Assembly: GCF_000253115.1 (NCBI RefSeq)
Contig: NC_014145.1
Coordinates: 3,674,779 to 3,738,778, forward strand
DNA from: Thiomonas arsenitoxydans
Lineage (GTDB): Bacteria; Pseudomonadota; Gammaproteobacteria; Burkholderiales; Burkholderiaceae_C
Direction: 5' to 3'
DNA length: 64,000 bases
Shown here: one piece after another, positions 63,557-64,000 of the stretch
Layout: each line of letters starts with the position of its first letter
Numbering within the stretch: the first letter of the stretch is position 1
Position numbers and translations under genes: made by a program
The notes under the pieces: generated by a model
Told to the model about the DNA's origin: nothing
The model's input: the letters and a program-made list of their open reading frames with translations, nothing else
Databases searched by the model: none

Positions 63557-63691
63557 TTAGACAGCCAGACGTTTGCGGCCCTTGGCGCGGCGTGCATTGA
63601 TGACCGCGCGGCCACCCCTGGTCTTCATCCGCACCAAAAAGCCGTGGGTACGCTGACGGCGGGTCTTCGAAGGTTGATACGTACGTTTCAT
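63557..63691 (-). CDS. rpmH: 50S ribosomal protein L34
   Basis: 44 residues, the invariant L34 length; it starts [18 protein letters not shown] and ends [11 protein letters not shown]. The ATG at 63691 has AAGGTGAG upstream. It is too short for many gene finders. It is the first gene of the origin-proximal cluster, and dnaA, divergent from it, is expected to the right of this window. Confidence 0.97.
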   Translation of the reverse strand: MKRTYQPSKTRRQRTHGFLVRMKTRGGRAVINARRAKGRKRLAV

Positions 63692-64000
63692 GAAACTCAC
63701 CTTGATAAAAATAGAAGCTGCGCGCCTGGACCTGTGCCTTCATGCTGTGCACACTCATGCACACCACCCCACGAATCCAAAATACGCGCGCCGAAAAAAC
63801 TTAAAGTCGCAAACTTGAAGTCTTGCTACGCGCAAGACCAAGATTCCGAAAAAAAGCCCTCCATTGGACTGAGATTCCATCCTCTTGTCAATCAAAAGAG
63901 GTTTTTCCAGAAAGCCCAGGCCCTGATGACCTTCAAAACGGCATTCAAAACCAACGATCATCCGCCTCAAATGCGCCCTGCAGCGCAAGCCCCCGGCCCC
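63692..64000. other. Region upstream of rpmH, toward the replication origin
   Basis: 309 bases without a supported gene. It holds the rpmH promoter (63863-63891) and one near-match to a DnaA box, TCATGCACA at 63755-63763 (8 of 9). No cluster of DnaA boxes and no AT-rich unwinding element is visible, so oriC itself is probably beyond 64000. Confidence 0.45.
63863..63891 (-). promoter_or_regulatory. Candidate sigma-70 promoter of the rpmH cluster
   Basis: On the minus strand TTGACA (63891-63886, perfect -35) is separated by 17 bases from TCCAAT (63868-63863, -10, 4 of 6). It lies 172 bases before the rpmH start and is the best promoter match I could read in the window. Confidence 0.6.

Noticed and set aside
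63755..63763. DnaA box indicating oriC
   Set aside because: Only one near match (8 of 9) and no cluster or AT-rich element, so oriC is not claimed inside the window.
1..64000. CRISPR arrays, tRNA/rRNA genes, insertion sequences, prophage or integrase genes
   Set aside because: Searched by eye; no regularly spaced repeats, no tRNA-like cloverleaf ends, no transposase motifs and no phage genes were found. Short or diverged ones could be missed without covariance or profile tools.

Overview
The window looks like chromosomal DNA from a high-GC betaproteobacterium of the order Burkholderiales. The evidence is a PhaM-type granule protein with a lysine/alanine tail, a DUF3567 protein, a split methionine synthase, an RBBP9-type hydrolase between parA and parB, and an EpsB/E/F/G/L exopolysaccharide set. 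A Thiomonas-like sulfur oxidiser would fit the whole, but that is an impression I could not test. The right end (rpmH-rnpA-yidD-yidC-mnmE) and the mnmG-rsmG-parA-parB block with two parS sites place the window beside the replication origin, with dnaA/oriC probably just beyond base 64000.

Layout. 1-16219 (minus strand): one long, tightly coupled exopolysaccharide operon running off the left edge. It starts with the initiating phosphoglycosyltransferase EpsB, continues through glycosyltransferases, a pyruvyl transferase, a flippase, EpsL/E/F, a degenerate EpsG-type protein and an O-antigen-type ligase, and ends in more glycosyltransferases. 16220-25089: a palindrome-rich leader, a PhyH-type dioxygenase, a methionine synthase half-protein, a copper/thiol cluster (DUF2946-like, outer-membrane porin-like, PCuAC, TlpA), a MoxR/Lon-like AAA+ ATPase and the Kup potassium transporter. 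25238-29429: hemN behind a possible FNR site, marC, a structured untranslated RNA ending in a terminator just before a TSUP transporter, a DUF2892 protein and a Crp/Fnr regulator. 29471-35261: parS, mnmG, rsmG, parS, parA, hydrolase, parB, then a Fur-controlled hemP preceded by a 25-residue membrane ORF. 35307-45717: a diguanylate cyclase and a 2236-residue dimodular NRPS (C-A-T-C-A-T) with three small downstream genes. 45724-52705: trxC, phaM, a DUF3108 protein, lactate permease, DUF3567, an MFS transporter and a BigR/SqrR-like ArsR repressor. 52741-57322: a complete livJHMGF branched-chain amino acid ABC operon. 57552-64000: a CoxG-like protein, a D-2-hydroxyacid dehydrogenase and the rpmH-mnmE block.

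How the parts connect. The EPS locus holds most steps of a Wzx/Wzy-type pathway. Its EpsG-like protein carries a MshEN domain with two motifs resembling cyclic-di-GMP binders, and a diguanylate cyclase is encoded 30 kb away, so second-messenger control of export is plausible. The copper cluster would serve periplasmic copper delivery and cytochrome oxidase maturation. hemN, the Crp/Fnr protein and HemP point to heme and oxygen control.

The most unusual observations are: (1) a Comamonadaceae-type intergenic palindromic repeat lying in frame inside the NRPS first condensation domain, with two more copies nearby; (2) a 25-residue membrane ORF coupled to hemP downstream of a good Fur box; (3) a multi-hairpin RNA ending in a terminator 30 bases upstream of a TSUP transporter; (4) a BY-kinase-like protein lacking its key nucleotide-binding residues but retaining MshEN motifs; (5) a perfect inverted repeat covering the start codon of a two-cysteine, sulfide-sensor-like ArsR gene.
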